From: Bradyrhizobium sp. AZCC 1721
GTDB lineage: Bacteria; Pseudomonadota; Alphaproteobacteria; Rhizobiales; Xanthobacteraceae
NCBI RefSeq assembly: GCF_036924715.1
Contig: NZ_JAZHSB010000001.1
Span: 6,129,001-6,193,000, forward strand
Length of the DNA: 64,000 nucleotides
Direction of reading: 5' to 3'
A model generated the notes under the pieces. The model saw only the letters and a program-made list of their open reading frames with translations. It had not been told where the DNA came from and searched no databases. The position numbers and the translations under genes are program-made. Below, one piece after another: positions 8,212-19,584 of the stretch. The first letter of the stretch is position 1, and the number at the start of each line of letters is the position of its first letter.

Positions 8212-10539
8212 TTAGAGCCCCGCCGCCCTCGCATCCCTTATCGCCTGCCAGACCTTCGCCGGCGTCAGCGGCGTGTTGAGTTGCTTGATGCCGAGCTCGC
8301 TCAACGCGTCCATCACGCCGTTGGTGACGCAGGGCGGCCCGCCGATGGCGCCGGATTCGCCGCAGCCTTTGGCGCCGAGCGGATTAGTGCGGCACGGCGC
8401 GGAATCGTCCAGCGCCACCGCGATCGGCGGAATGTCGTCGGCGCGCGGCACGCAGTAGTCCTGGTAACTCGCGGTCAATAGCTGCCCTTCCTCGCTGTAG
8501 GCGACGCCCTCATAGAGCGCCTGCCCGATGCCTTGGGCGACACCGCCGTGCACCTGACCGGTCACCAGCATCGGGTTGACGGCAACGCCGACGTCATCGA
8601 CCGTCGTGTAGCGCACCACCTTACTGACGCCGGTTTCCGGATCGATTTCGACCTCGCAGATATGCGTGCCGTTCGGCCAGCTAGGGCCGTCGACTTCGCC
8701 TTCGGTATCGACGGAGAGCCGCGCGCCATCCTCGTTCTTCGCGATCTCGAACAGGCTGATGCGCTTGTCGGTGCCGACCACCGTCAGCCAGCCGTCGCGG
8801 TATTCGATATCCTCGATGGACGTTTCCAGCACGTTCGAGGCCTTCTCGCGCGCCTTCTGGATCATGTCGTTGCTCGAAACCGCAACTGCCGTGCCGCCGA
8901 CAAACAGCGAGCGCGAACCGACGCTGCCGAAGCCGGTAGCGAGATCGGTATCGCCCTGCACGACGTCGATCTTGTCCATGGGAATTCCGAGCGTATCGGA
9001 TACCATTTGCGTGTAAGTGGTCTGCAGGCCCTGCCCCATCGCCATGGTGCCGGAATGCAGGATAATGCGGCCTTCCGCGGTCGCGTGCAGGCTGACCTTT
9101 TCGGTATGCGCGCGCCCGCCGGTCCATTCGATATAGCTGGTAAGGCCGCGACCGTAGAGCAGGCCCTTCTTCTTCGCCGCCTTCTTGCGCGCGTTAAAAC
9201 CATCCCAGTCCGAAAGCTCGGAGGCGCGCGACAGCATGTGCGCGAAGGCGCCGGAATCGTACACCTGCCCGACCGCATTGGTGTAGGGCAGTTGCGCCGG
9301 CTTGATGTAGTTCAGCTTGCGGATGGTACGCGGGTCGATTCCGATCTGACGCGCGGCGGCATCCATCAGCCGCTCGACGATGAACACGGCTTCGGGCCGC
9401 CCGGCGCCGCGATAGGCGCCGACCGGTGCGGTGTGGGTCATCACCGATTTCACCTCAAAATGCACCAGCGGCAGATCGTAGACGCCGGTCTGCACGAAGG
9501 GCCCGAGCACCAGCGGAATGATATTCGCGGTCCCCGACGAGTACGCGCCGGTGCCTCCGATCGAACGCACGCGGTAAGCGAGCACGCGGCCCTTGGCGTC
9601 GAGCGCGAATTCGCCGGTCGAGGTAAGATCTCGGCCATGGGTGCCGCCGACGAACTCGTCGGTGCGGTCGCCGCGCCAGCGGATCTTCTTGTTCAGCTTG
9701 GTCGCGGCGTAAGCAACGATGCCGTCTTCGGGATAGAGGCTGGTCTTCTGGCCGAAGCCGCCGCCGATGTCGCCGACCAGCACGCGGACGCTATCCTTCG
9801 GTCGCTTCAGAATGGATTCCGCCAGCAGGTCCCGGGTCGAGCCGGGCGTTTGCGACTGTACGTGCAGGATCAACCGGCCGGTCTTCTTCTCGATCTCGGC
9901 AATCGTCGAGCGAGGCTCCATGGCGGAGGGCACCAGCCGCTGGCTGACTAGGTCGAGCGAGACCACATGCGCAGCCTTGGCGAAGGCCTCCTCGACCTTG
10001 GCGGCGTCGCCGTAGCTCATGGCAGCCACGATGTTGTCGGGCGCCTCGGGCCATACGACGGGTGCGCCGGGCTTCACCGCCTCGACAGGGTCGACCACCG
10101 AGGGCAGCACCTCGTAATCGACCACGATCGCTTCGGCCGCGGTCTGCGCCAGCACGCGCGACGTCGCGACCACGGCGGCCACAGCTTCGCCGGCATATCG
10201 CACGATTTCATGGGCAAGCAGGCGTCGCGGCGGCACCGTCATCGGCGATCCATCCGGCCGCTCGAAGATCGCAAGCGTCGGGATGGTGCCGATATCGTCC
10301 TTGACCAGCTCGGCGCCGGTATAGATCGCGTGGACGCCCGGCATACCGGCGGCATCAGTCGTGTCGATCGAGACGATTTTGGCGTGGGCATGGGGCGAGC
10401 GCAGCAAGTAAAGCCACAGCGCGCCCTCCTCGGGCTTGTCGTCGATGAACTGCCCCTTCCCGGTGAGCAGTCTCTGGTCTTCCAAACGCTTGACCGGCTG
10501 GCCCGCACCGAAACGCATATTGCCGGGAAGAATGTTCAT
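8212..10539 (-). CDS. Form-II CoxL-like molybdopterin-binding hydroxylase large subunit
   Basis: A 775-residue xanthine-oxidase-family molybdopterin subunit, starting MNILPGNMRFGAGQPVKRLED. The Mo-cofactor region reads GDIGGGFGQK, and the active-site loop around residue 374 is AYRGAGR, the signature of form-II CoxL proteins rather than AYxCSFR of true CO dehydrogenases. The C-terminal GAKGCGESGAIGGP segment holds the catalytic glutamate. The family normally works with FAD (CoxM) and 2Fe-2S (CoxS) subunits, but neither gene is adjacent. The substrate of form-II enzymes is generally unknown, with aldehydes or N-heterocycles as candidates. It is transcribed leftward alone. Confidence 0.88.
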   Translation of the reverse strand: MNILPGNMRFGAGQPVKRLEDQRLLTGKGQFIDDKPEEGALWLYLLRSPHAHAKIVSIDTTDAAGMPGVHAIYTGAELVKDDIGTIPTLAIFERPDGSPMTVPPRRLLAHEIVRYAGEAVAAVVATSRVLAQTAAEAIVVDYEVLPSVVDPVEAVKPGAPVVWPEAPDNIVAAMSYGDAAKVEEAFAKAAHVVSLDLVSQRLVPSAMEPRSTIAEIEKKTGRLILHVQSQTPGSTRDLLAESILKRPKDSVRVLVGDIGGGFGQKTSLYPEDGIVAYAATKLNKKIRWRGDRTDEFVGGTHGRDLTSTGEFALDAKGRVLAYRVRSIGGTGAYSSGTANIIPLVLGPFVQTGVYDLPLVHFEVKSVMTHTAPVGAYRGAGRPEAVFIVERLMDAAARQIGIDPRTIRKLNYIKPAQLPYTNAVGQVYDSGAFAHMLSRASELSDWDGFNARKKAAKKKGLLYGRGLTSYIEWTGGRAHTEKVSLHATAEGRIILHSGTMAMGQGLQTTYTQMVSDTLGIPMDKIDVVQGDTDLATGFGSVGSRSLFVGGTAVAVSSNDMIQKAREKASNVLETSIEDIEYRDGWLTVVGTDKRISLFEIAKNEDGARLSVDTEGEVDGPSWPNGTHICEVEIDPETGVSKVVRYTTVDDVGVAVNPMLVTGQVHGGVAQGIGQALYEGVAYSEEGQLLTASYQDYCVPRADDIPPIAVALDDSAPCRTNPLGAKGCGESGAIGGPPCVTNGVMDALSELGIKQLNTPLTPAKVWQAIRDARAAGL

Positions 10540-10684
10540 CAGTTTGTCCTTAGCTTGTTCGGATTGAGCGGGGTTTTAGCGGTTTTTCGCCGCGAGACAA
10601 CTATTCAGCCCGCAGCAACAAGAGAGCCAGCGCTGCGGGCGCGAGCACCGCAGCGGGGCACGATTCTGCCTTCAGAGGGGACTA

Positions 10685-11785
10685 TTAGCCGCGGCCGATA
10701 TCCACGATATCGACGTTGACATCGCGCGTTTCCGAACCGCGTTTCAGTGTGATGCGGACGCTCTTGCCGGCGCCGACCTGCTCGATCTGGTCGGTCAGGT
10801 CGGAGAGCCGGTGAACCGGCTTACCATCGGCTTGAACGATCACGTCGCCGAGCGCGCCCGAGTTGAAATCGACGCCACGGATGCCAGCCCGTTCGGCCGG
10901 ACCTCCGGGCGCGGTACGCACGACGATCACCCCTTCGACGCCCATGCGCGTCGCAACGGCTTCGCCGGCGGCGACGATCCCGATTCCAGGGGTCGGCACC
11001 CGACCATTCTTGATGAGTTCGGGCACGATACGATTGACGATATCGGCCGGAATGGCGAAGCCGATGCCGGCGCTGGAGCCGGAGGGCGAGATGATGGCCG
11101 TGTTGACGCCGATCAACCGTCCCGCCGAGTCCAAAAGGGGGCCACCGGAATTGCCGGGATTGATCGCGGTGTCGGTCTGGATCACGTTGGCGATCTCGCG
11201 ACCGCTGCTGGTCGGTAGCCGCCGCTTGAGCGCGCTGATGATTCCGCTCGTCAGCGATTGATCTAGTCCGAATGGGTTACCGATCGCAAATGCAATTTGG
11301 CCTACCTTGAGGTCGTTAGAACTGCCAAGCGCCACCGGCGGCGGCAACTGACGCGGATTCCTGATCCGCAGCACCGCCAGATCGTAGTTCGGTGCAACGC
11401 CGACGATTGAAGCCTGGGCCACCTCGCCTGAGGCGAAGCGAACGGCTACCTCGCGGCCATTTTGCACGACGTGATTGTTGGTGACCACATGACCGCTACT
11501 GTCCCATATAAAGCCAGTGCCGGATGCCGCCCGGCCGGAGGCTGCCGGGCCTTCCTCTTCTTCGAAGGGATTGGCCACGGCGGATCGTGCCGCGACCTGC
11601 ACGACAGACGGCGAGACCCGCTCGAAAAGCTCGATGTTTGCGCGCTCGGCGTCAGACAGTGGGCCCCGCTGGTCGACGCTGCGGGCGACTGTATTGGTCC
11701 ACGGGCTGTAGCGGATATTGGAGACGGTCAACGCCACCAGTACGGCTGCGATGGCGGCTAATGAAAGCGCGAAGCGACGATTCAT
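10685..11785 (-). CDS. HtrA/DegP-like periplasmic serine protease with PDZ domain
   Basis: A 366-residue trypsin-like protease. An N-terminal hydrophobic segment (residues ~5-22) acts as signal or membrane anchor. The catalytic triad is visible: His105 in TNNHVV, Asp135 in NYDLAVL, Ser213 in GNSGGPL. One PDZ domain follows (~255-360) with GGPAERAGIRG; the usual second PDZ of DegP is absent, so it resembles DegS- or HhoB-like enzymes. It would act in envelope protein quality control. It is divergent from ftsH across a 321-base spacer, putting two proteostasis proteases side by side. Confidence 0.9.
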   Translation of the reverse strand: MNRRFALSLAAIAAVLVALTVSNIRYSPWTNTVARSVDQRGPLSDAERANIELFERVSPSVVQVAARSAVANPFEEEEGPAASGRAASGTGFIWDSSGHVVTNNHVVQNGREVAVRFASGEVAQASIVGVAPNYDLAVLRIRNPRQLPPPVALGSSNDLKVGQIAFAIGNPFGLDQSLTSGIISALKRRLPTSSGREIANVIQTDTAINPGNSGGPLLDSAGRLIGVNTAIISPSGSSAGIGFAIPADIVNRIVPELIKNGRVPTPGIGIVAAGEAVATRMGVEGVIVVRTAPGGPAERAGIRGVDFNSGALGDVIVQADGKPVHRLSDLTDQIEQVGAGKSVRITLKRGSETRDVNVDIVDIGRG

Positions 11786-12106
11786 CGATCACTCATTTGA
11801 TATCGCGCAAAGCGCGATGCGGAAGATTAAGCAGGCCGGGCATCATCACCCACCAAACGTCCTGGCCGGACTAAAGTTTCTGAACTTTCAGAGACTTAAT
11901 CATACGGCAAAATCGGGCCGGTTGAGTGATTTATGCATGACGGCTTGTCGCGCAAGCGGTGCGGCCTTGAAACCAAATCCTGCCATTCTAATTGTTCTAA
12001 AGCCGCAGTCCGTCATTGCGCCGCCGGTCCTGATCGGGCGCCTGGCATGGCCATCAGGCAAAGGTCCCGATGCGGCTTCCTGCGACAGGGCGTCCGGAGT
12101 TGCGAG
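11786..12106. other. Intergenic region between divergent htrA-like gene and ftsH
   Basis: No convincing gene lies in these 321 bases. The region is locally AT-richer than its surroundings near 11865-11930 and carries a small inverted repeat AAAGTT/AACTTT at 11873-11888 with a 4-base loop. Promoters of both flanking protease genes must lie here. I could not pick a heat-shock (sigma-32) promoter with confidence. Confidence 0.5.
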
Positions 12107-13948
<1,842 letters not shown>

Positions 13949-13970
13949 CCATGCTCGCAAGCTGCTGCGC

Positions 13971-14846
13971 TTATCCGAGATCGCGCAGCGCCGCCTCGAC
14001 CACCTTGCGCTGCTCGGCCGTCAGCGCCACCTGCGGCGGGATGGGATCGCCGACCGCGTAACCCTGGATGTCGAGTCCGGCCTTGATGCAGGCGGCGAGG
14101 TTGAACCGCGCAAAAGCCTCGTTGATGCGCCACAGTTTGCGCTGCAGCGCCATCGCCTCATCCCAGCGCGCCGCCTTGCAGAGTTTGTAGAGCTCGACGC
14201 TCTGCCGCGGGATGATGCAGGCAGGACCGGCCATCCAGCCCACCCCACCGATCAGCATCACCGCCGCGGGGATATGGGCGGATGCGGAGAACACGCGGAT
14301 CGCCTCGCCACAGCGGTTCATGATCGACAGTAGCCGGCCGGTATTGGTGGAGGCGTCCTTGATGTGGCCGATGCGCGGATGGGTCGCGAGCCGCGCAATC
14401 ACGTCGAGCGTGAGGTCGGAGCGCTGGAATTGCGGATTGGTGTAGATCACGACGGGAATGTCGACCGCGTCGGCGATGGCGCGGAAATAGGATTCGACCT
14501 GCGCGTCGGCGACCGGGAAGTAAGCCTCCATGATCGCGAGAATGCCGTCGGCGCCGAGCTTCTGATACGCCTTCGCCTGCGCCACCGCATCTGCCGTCGA
14601 TGTCGAGGCGACGCCAGCGATCACCGGCACGCGGCCGTTCGCGGCTTCGATCGTAGTCTGCACGAGGCTGGCACGCTGCGCCTGGTTGAGATAGGCGAAC
14701 TCGCCGGTCGATCCCAGCGGCGTCAGCCCGTGCACGCCCGCCTTGATGAGGTCGTCGCACAATCGGCCCAGCACCTCGGTGCGAATTTCGCCGGAAGCAT
14801 CGATCGGTGACACGAGATAGGGAAAGACGCCGTGGAAGTCAGCCAT
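13971..14846 (-). CDS. Dihydrodipicolinate synthase (DapA) family lyase
   Basis: A 291-residue TIM-barrel class I aldolase of the DapA/NAL superfamily, the normal length. Visible landmarks are the substrate loop LGSTGEF, the tyrosine in VIYTNPQF, and the Schiff-base lysine in GHIKDAST. The family contains true DapA, N-acetylneuraminate lyase, KDG aldolases and hydratase-aldolases of aromatic breakdown. Without the other lysine genes nearby a catabolic role is at least as likely as lysine synthesis. The start at 14846 is chosen because the barrel begins at once (MADFHGVFPYLVSPI). It converges on ftsH with a 22-base gap. Confidence 0.85.
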   Translation of the reverse strand: MADFHGVFPYLVSPIDASGEIRTEVLGRLCDDLIKAGVHGLTPLGSTGEFAYLNQAQRASLVQTTIEAANGRVPVIAGVASTSTADAVAQAKAYQKLGADGILAIMEAYFPVADAQVESYFRAIADAVDIPVVIYTNPQFQRSDLTLDVIARLATHPRIGHIKDASTNTGRLLSIMNRCGEAIRVFSASAHIPAAVMLIGGVGWMAGPACIIPRQSVELYKLCKAARWDEAMALQRKLWRINEAFARFNLAACIKAGLDIQGYAVGDPIPPQVALTAEQRKVVEAALRDLG

Positions 14847-15247
14847 GGAAGGAAAGCGCCTCAAGCGGGAAGTATATGCCATGGCTATCCGGAATGCCGG
14901 TCCAAGGCAATGTTTCGCAAACATCACGCCGGGTTTGCCTTCACTTGCGTGCCTTGATGCAGGTATCGAGCGCGGCAGCGCACACCGCTCCTGATACGAC
15001 AATTATCACCGCGAGCATTGGCCGAAATGGCGCGCCAAGGGTGCTGCCTCAATCAGCTTCACACGCGCTTCTATGCCAGCCGCCACTGGTCATGCCGCCG
15101 CGTCACCAATCGTGAAACAGGCGTGAGCGGCCCGCAGAATGACCAAAAGATGTCCACATATGTCCACAGGTTCTAACGATTTAACTCACGATTATTTCAC
15201 GACTTTCTTTCCAATCTCGCCGCATTGATCAAGCGAGAGCAGTTCTG
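14847..15247. other. Intergenic region with tandem TGTCCACA boxes before the peroxidase gene
   Basis: 401 bases between divergent genes. I see no credible gene in it. The half next to the peroxidase is AT-rich from about 15170 to 15215 and probably contains its promoter. A direct repeat just upstream is listed separately. Confidence 0.5.
15151..15168. promoter_or_regulatory. Direct repeat TGTCCACA x2, possible activator site
   Basis: TGTCCACA occurs at 15151-15158 and again at 15161-15168, a 10-base period that puts both copies on the same face of the helix, about 80 bases before the peroxidase start. SARP/OmpR-type winged-helix regulators bind head-to-tail repeats of this size, and a BTAD/SARP-like regulator gene lies 2.3 kb away (17446-19545). 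The link is inference. Confidence 0.35.
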
Positions 15248-16993
15248 ATGGCTGTGCAGAAGGTCGCCGACGCATCCTCGTTCCGAACTTCAGAACTCGA
15301 TACGCGCGCCCCTATTTCGTCGGCAACGACTCCCGGCTTTCGTCATTTCTTCGGCACGCCCGCTCCGTCGCAGCGCTTCCGCGCCTTCGGTATCGATCCG
15401 CTCGAGTCGCCGTCACACCATGCAAAGCTTCGCGGATTGATGCATCGCCTGTCGCGGCGAATGGATGCTGCCATAAAATGGCCGTCACATCAGGTTCGAT
15501 CACTGGAATATTGGGAAAATCCCTGCATCCCCTCGGGCTATACCTATCTGCTGCAGTTCATTGCGCATGATCTGGTTCACTCGGCGATTCCGCTTTCGGT
15601 TGCGGGAGGGCTCGGCCGAGGGACGACCAACGCCCGCCGCACCCCGCTTCGGCTGGAGACGCTGTACGGCAGCGGCCCGGTCGGATCTCCGCACATCTAT
15701 GCACTCGACGCGCCGAATGACGACCGTCGCACCAAGCTGCGGCTCGGGCGAATGCGCTGGAAGGAAAAGCAGTCGGCGACCGGCTGCCCATTTCGCGATA
15801 TCGCACGGACCCCCGCCGAGAACGTGACGGGCATTGATCGCAGTATCAAGGGTGTCCGCGTTGCACTCACTGAAGCGCTAGTCGCCGATCCGCGCAATGA
15901 CGATCACGCCGTGATGTCCCAGCTCACCGCGTTGTTTGCGCTGCTGCACAACGGGCTCGTCGATATCATTCGCCGCCGCGAAGGCGAAGCGGGGCCAAAC
16001 GGCCAGTTCGGCGCCGCCTACAAGCGCTTCCTGTGCGCCCGCGGCGCATTGACGGCCATCTATCACAACATCATCCGCAACGACCTGATGCGACGGGTGA
16101 TTCATCCGGCGATCTACGCGAGCTACTGCGGGCCTGCCCCACACTTCATCGACCGTCTCGCATCAGGCGAAGGTCTTGCGATCGGAGATTGGGAAATTCC
16201 GTTCGAGTTTTCGCACGGCGCATTCCGCTTCGGTCACGCCATGGTGCGACCCGAATACCAGATCAACGACCTGTCGCTCCATGATCTCAACAATACGCTT
16301 GAAAAGAGCTCGGTAAACGACCCGGCAAACATGCCGCTCGACGAGACCTGGATGGTGCAATGGTCGCGCTTTTTCGAGATCAACGGCTCGACGCCAAATT
16401 TGAGCCGCCGCATCGGACCACATCTCAGCGATGGGCTCGGCAATGACCAGATCTTTCCGGCGTTCGACGAGACGGAACGGGTCGGCCTGCTCTATCGCGA
16501 CCTGCTCGGCGCCGGCCTCGCCGGCATGTGGTCGGTAGATGCACTGATTGCCGAGATCAGCTGCAGGCGGCCGCAGTTCATCGCCACGTCGCGCCTGCTT
16601 GCCGACCGCGCCCACCGTGTCAATCAGCTTCGCGAATGGCTCGTTTCGACACCGGCCTACGGCGCGCTCACGGACGAGGACATTGAAACCCTTTCGAACG
16701 ATCCGCCGCTGCCGTTTTTCATCCTGTTCGAGGCGATGCAGCAGACGGAGGGCCTGCAACTCGGGCTGCTCGGTTCGATCATCGTATCGGAAGTGATATT
16801 CGGGGCGCTCGCGAGCGTCCCGCAATCGACCGGCGGAGGCGGCGCGCTCGTCGATCAACTGGATCTCGTTTCCCGCGAATTTTACCTGACGAACGTACTT
16901 CAGGACATTCCAGAGATCTCAAACATGGCGCAGTTGGTGGAGTTGACTACCGAAATTGCTGAGCTGCAGCAGGCCGTGCCTGCATTTTTGTGA
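15248..16993 (+). CDS. Animal-type haem peroxidase (peroxidase-cyclooxygenase superfamily)
   Basis: A 581-residue haem peroxidase of the animal/peroxinectin type. The distal His107 is in LLQFIAHDLVH, the proximal His330 in GAFRFGHAM, and the family helix reads ADPRNDDHAVMSQLTALFALLHN. No signal peptide is visible, so the product may be cytoplasmic or exported another way. Bacterial members oxidise halides, phenols or lipids and some sit in biosynthetic loci. It is followed 41 bases later by a small gene of unknown function, apparently in one operon, and both converge on a BTAD regulator. The natural substrate cannot be read from sequence. Confidence 0.85.
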   Translation: MAVQKVADASSFRTSELDTRAPISSATTPGFRHFFGTPAPSQRFRAFGIDPLESPSHHAKLRGLMHRLSRRMDAAIKWPSHQVRSLEYWENPCIPSGYTYLLQFIAHDLVHSAIPLSVAGGLGRGTTNARRTPLRLETLYGSGPVGSPHIYALDAPNDDRRTKLRLGRMRWKEKQSATGCPFRDIARTPAENVTGIDRSIKGVRVALTEALVADPRNDDHAVMSQLTALFALLHNGLVDIIRRREGEAGPNGQFGAAYKRFLCARGALTAIYHNIIRNDLMRRVIHPAIYASYCGPAPHFIDRLASGEGLAIGDWEIPFEFSHGAFRFGHAMVRPEYQINDLSLHDLNNTLEKSSVNDPANMPLDETWMVQWSRFFEINGSTPNLSRRIGPHLSDGLGNDQIFPAFDETERVGLLYRDLLGAGLAGMWSVDALIAEISCRRPQFIATSRLLADRAHRVNQLREWLVSTPAYGALTDEDIETLSNDPPLPFFILFEAMQQTEGLQLGLLGSIIVSEVIFGALASVPQSTGGGGALVDQLDLVSREFYLTNVLQDIPEISNMAQLVELTTEIAELQQAVPAFL

Positions 16994-17034
16994 GCGGAAT
17001 TGTCCGTCTCGCGCAACCCGGAGGAGTAGAAACT

Positions 17035-17445
17035 ATGGCCCTCGAAAGAATGCAAGTGACCAACCATGAGCGCTGGGGCAACCTCGTAAAGACCTGGTCG
17101 ACGGGCAAGAACTATCTTGACGACGATAACGAATACCCGATCCCGACCACCGTCGAGGAGTTCAAGGAGCAACTCGCCAAGGCGCAGGTGTTCATGACGG
17201 TGCCGGATCGCTATACGAAGGTGAAGTTCGTTGAGCAGCAGATGGACACAATCGTGGTGCGCTTGCCGCCCGCCGTGGCGATCGCGGATTCCGAAGAGAA
17301 GCTCAGCAAGCCAGGCGCAACCTACCCGCTTCCGCCGTTCTACAAGCGGCTGTTCAACGGGATGGATCCGGTGATTCCGGAAGCCGACAAATTCAAGGTG
17401 CATGCCGAGCGTATCGGCGACTACACGATCAGCTTCTGCGCCTAG
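17035..17445 (+). CDS. Unknown 136-residue protein downstream of haem peroxidase
   Basis: I do not recognise this family. The ATG at 17035 follows a strong GGAGGAG. The chain has no signal peptide or membrane segment; it is mixed alpha/beta-looking with many charged residues, a short VEEFKEQLAKAQVFM helix, a VKFVEQQMDTIVVRLPP strand region, a proline-rich YPLPPFYKRLF piece, and ends in GDYTISFCA with its only cysteine one residue from the C-terminus. It is probably co-transcribed with the peroxidase. It could be an accessory or substrate protein of that enzyme. A precursor role for the nearby YcaO is possible, but there is no leader/core look. Confidence 0.75.
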   Translation: MALERMQVTNHERWGNLVKTWSTGKNYLDDDNEYPIPTTVEEFKEQLAKAQVFMTVPDRYTKVKFVEQQMDTIVVRLPPAVAIADSEEKLSKPGATYPLPPFYKRLFNGMDPVIPEADKFKVHAERIGDYTISFCA

Positions 17446-19545
17446 TCAGAGCTGGCCGATCTCCCCGACAGGAAGCCCTGCGCCGAGCAAGCCTCGACGA
17501 AGGGTTTCCTGTCGCTCTCGCACGCTAATCGGGTGAGCCTGCATGACCCACCGCACGACAGCCTCGTCGGTCGGGGTCGATGTACCGATCCAAAATGAAC
17601 GTAATCCATTCACGAAGCGCTGGGCTTCTTCGCGCGCCTTCCCCAACTCCCCAAGATAGAACAGCGCAGCGGTCCGCCATGCGGGTAATGTCCGCCCGAC
17701 GCTATTGGCGCGATCGCAGGCCTCGACGGCGCCTGCGTAGTCGCCGCACAGAAAACGAATAGTGCAATGATAGGCCCATTCAAGATAGGAAGGCGCAGGT
17801 GAGAGCGTCAGCGCTTGATCGGCCCTGAGCCGGGCCTGCTCGATTGATCCGCAGAAGACCTCATAGTGAGCGCTCGACAGCAACGTCCACGGGTCATTGT
17901 CATTGAGCTCGCAGGCAAGCGCCATGTGCGGCGCAGCTTCGGCTTCCCGAAGCGCCATCACATAGGACCAGCCGCAGCACAGATGCGCCCTGGAATCGAC
18001 CGGATCCAGTTGAACGGCGGTCTTCGCCAGTTCCACAGTGGCCTTGGCCTTTTCGAGATCGCGAAAGATCCCGGGATGCACCAGATGCTCGATGTTGTTC
18101 ATCTGCACGAGGCTGCTGTAGCAGGGCGAGAAGCTCGGATTGTCGCGGATGGCATCGCGAAAAATGGCGACTGCCCGCCGCCAGCTTTCGGGATCGAACT
18201 TCGACATGAGGTTCTGTCCGCGCAGCCAGCGGTCATGCAGGTCGAGCGATACGTCGGGCTCACCGGCCAACCGCATCAACCGTTCGGTCGAGAGCTGCAC
18301 GTTCAGGGAGGTGGCGATCCGGCGGATGATGCGCTGCTGTGTTTCGAACCAGTTGCCGAGGCCGAGTCGGAAGCTTTCGCTCCAGACGTAAATCCCGGTG
18401 GTATCGTCCCGAAGCACCATCACGATGTTGATTTCGGCACCCGCCTGGTAGGCGGTGGTCTCGATACAGTATTGCGGAGACGTACCCGCCGGAAGCACGA
18501 GGGCCGCCGGAGGACGATCGACGACGCTCCATTCCCGGAAGCGCACGAGACAGGCAGCGAGATGCTGGGAGAAGCCCTGCACCAGATGGCTGTGGTCCTC
18601 GTCGACACCGTGCATCGCAAAGGGCCGCAGCACCAGGCGCGTCTTGGCAGGTGCATTGACCGGTGGCGCCATCGGGACTACCGGCTGGGCGGCGGTCCCT
18701 CTGACCATCCTGACAGCGAATTCATCATTCGCTGCCGATGCGGCCCGATCGGCCGGCGCGCGCTCCAGAATGCCGAGCTTGATGTTCGCGACGAGTTCTT
18801 CGGTGGCCGACGACGGCTCCATGGCGTAGTCGCGATCGAGCAGGTCCCACAGCGCCTTGTAGATGCGCAGCGCGCCGGCAATATCGCCTTCCTCCGCATG
18901 CGCCCGCATCAGATAGCGGCAGGCGTATTCATGAGTCGGATCGAGATTGACGATCGCGGCCGCAATCCTCTTTTTGGACTCGGCGGCTACGCTTGCGGAG
19001 GTCAAGCCCTCGTCGAGATTGCGCATCAGCCGTTCATGGATGGTCTGCCGCTTCGCCAGCACCCAGACCCGGAACGACGGGTCGAGATCGTCCATTCCTT
19101 CGAGCAAGCGCCCGTCGAGCTGCGGGGTGTCGAGCAGCAGCGGGTGAACGCGCCCGCCTTCGGCGAGTTGAATCACGCTTTCGATATCGACTTCGATTCG
19201 TCCAACGTCGAGGCCGATCAGGAGCCGCTCCGCGACAAAGCCGTCGTAGCCGGCCTCCTCGAACATCGCCCGCAGTTCGCGCACGACCTGCCGCAGCGAG
19301 GCACGCGCCTTTTCCTCGTCGGAACGGCTCCACAGCAGGCCGACCAGCCGCTCGCGGCTCTCCTGCTTGGTCTCCAATAGCGCAAGATAACTAAGGACCG
19401 CCCCGGCCTTGCGGGTTCGCAGTTCGATCGGGCGGCCGTTGAACCGCACGCCGAGCCGGCCGACCAGCGATACCGACAGACGCGGAGCGCTTTCGGGCGC
19501 CGCCGCGGCATTGTCTGATGTCATGGCGTTGGCACTGGCCGGCAT
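17446..19545 (-). CDS. BTAD/SARP-like transcriptional regulator with TPR tail
   Basis: A 699-residue regulator. An OmpR-like winged-helix DNA-binding domain (~22-115, beginning LSVSLVGRLGVRFNGRP), a bacterial transcriptional activator domain (BTAD, ~120-265, with YACRYLMRAHAEEGDIAGALRIY split across helices), a middle TolB/FlgO-like beta domain with LVLRPFAMHG, and C-terminal TPR-like helices (~440-650). SARP proteins activate antibiotic and other secondary-metabolite operons. Its start lies 39 bases beyond the stop of the YcaO gene on the same strand, so the two are likely one operon. Its stop abuts the stop of the converging 136-residue gene with no spacer. Confidence 0.87.
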   Translation of the reverse strand: MPASANAMTSDNAAAAPESAPRLSVSLVGRLGVRFNGRPIELRTRKAGAVLSYLALLETKQESRERLVGLLWSRSDEEKARASLRQVVRELRAMFEEAGYDGFVAERLLIGLDVGRIEVDIESVIQLAEGGRVHPLLLDTPQLDGRLLEGMDDLDPSFRVWVLAKRQTIHERLMRNLDEGLTSASVAAESKKRIAAAIVNLDPTHEYACRYLMRAHAEEGDIAGALRIYKALWDLLDRDYAMEPSSATEELVANIKLGILERAPADRAASAANDEFAVRMVRGTAAQPVVPMAPPVNAPAKTRLVLRPFAMHGVDEDHSHLVQGFSQHLAACLVRFREWSVVDRPPAALVLPAGTSPQYCIETTAYQAGAEINIVMVLRDDTTGIYVWSESFRLGLGNWFETQQRIIRRIATSLNVQLSTERLMRLAGEPDVSLDLHDRWLRGQNLMSKFDPESWRRAVAIFRDAIRDNPSFSPCYSSLVQMNNIEHLVHPGIFRDLEKAKATVELAKTAVQLDPVDSRAHLCCGWSYVMALREAEAAPHMALACELNDNDPWTLLSSAHYEVFCGSIEQARLRADQALTLSPAPSYLEWAYHCTIRFLCGDYAGAVEACDRANSVGRTLPAWRTAALFYLGELGKAREEAQRFVNGLRSFWIGTSTPTDEAVVRWVMQAHPISVRERQETLRRGLLGAGLPVGEIGQL

Positions 19546-19584
19546 GAAACGGTTTCCGGAACCGGTTGGTTAATTCCCGCCACT

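Noticed and set aside
8533..9951. 472-codon rightward frame
   Set aside because: It lies wholly antisense to the CoxL-like gene, whose motifs are intact; GC-rich DNA often leaves such frames open.
14807..15115. Small rightward frame in the dapA-peroxidase spacer
   Set aside because: It overlaps the DapA start, has no ribosome-binding site and no family-like sequence.
17866..19380. 504-codon rightward frame
   Set aside because: Antisense to the BTAD regulator; no domain-like pattern.
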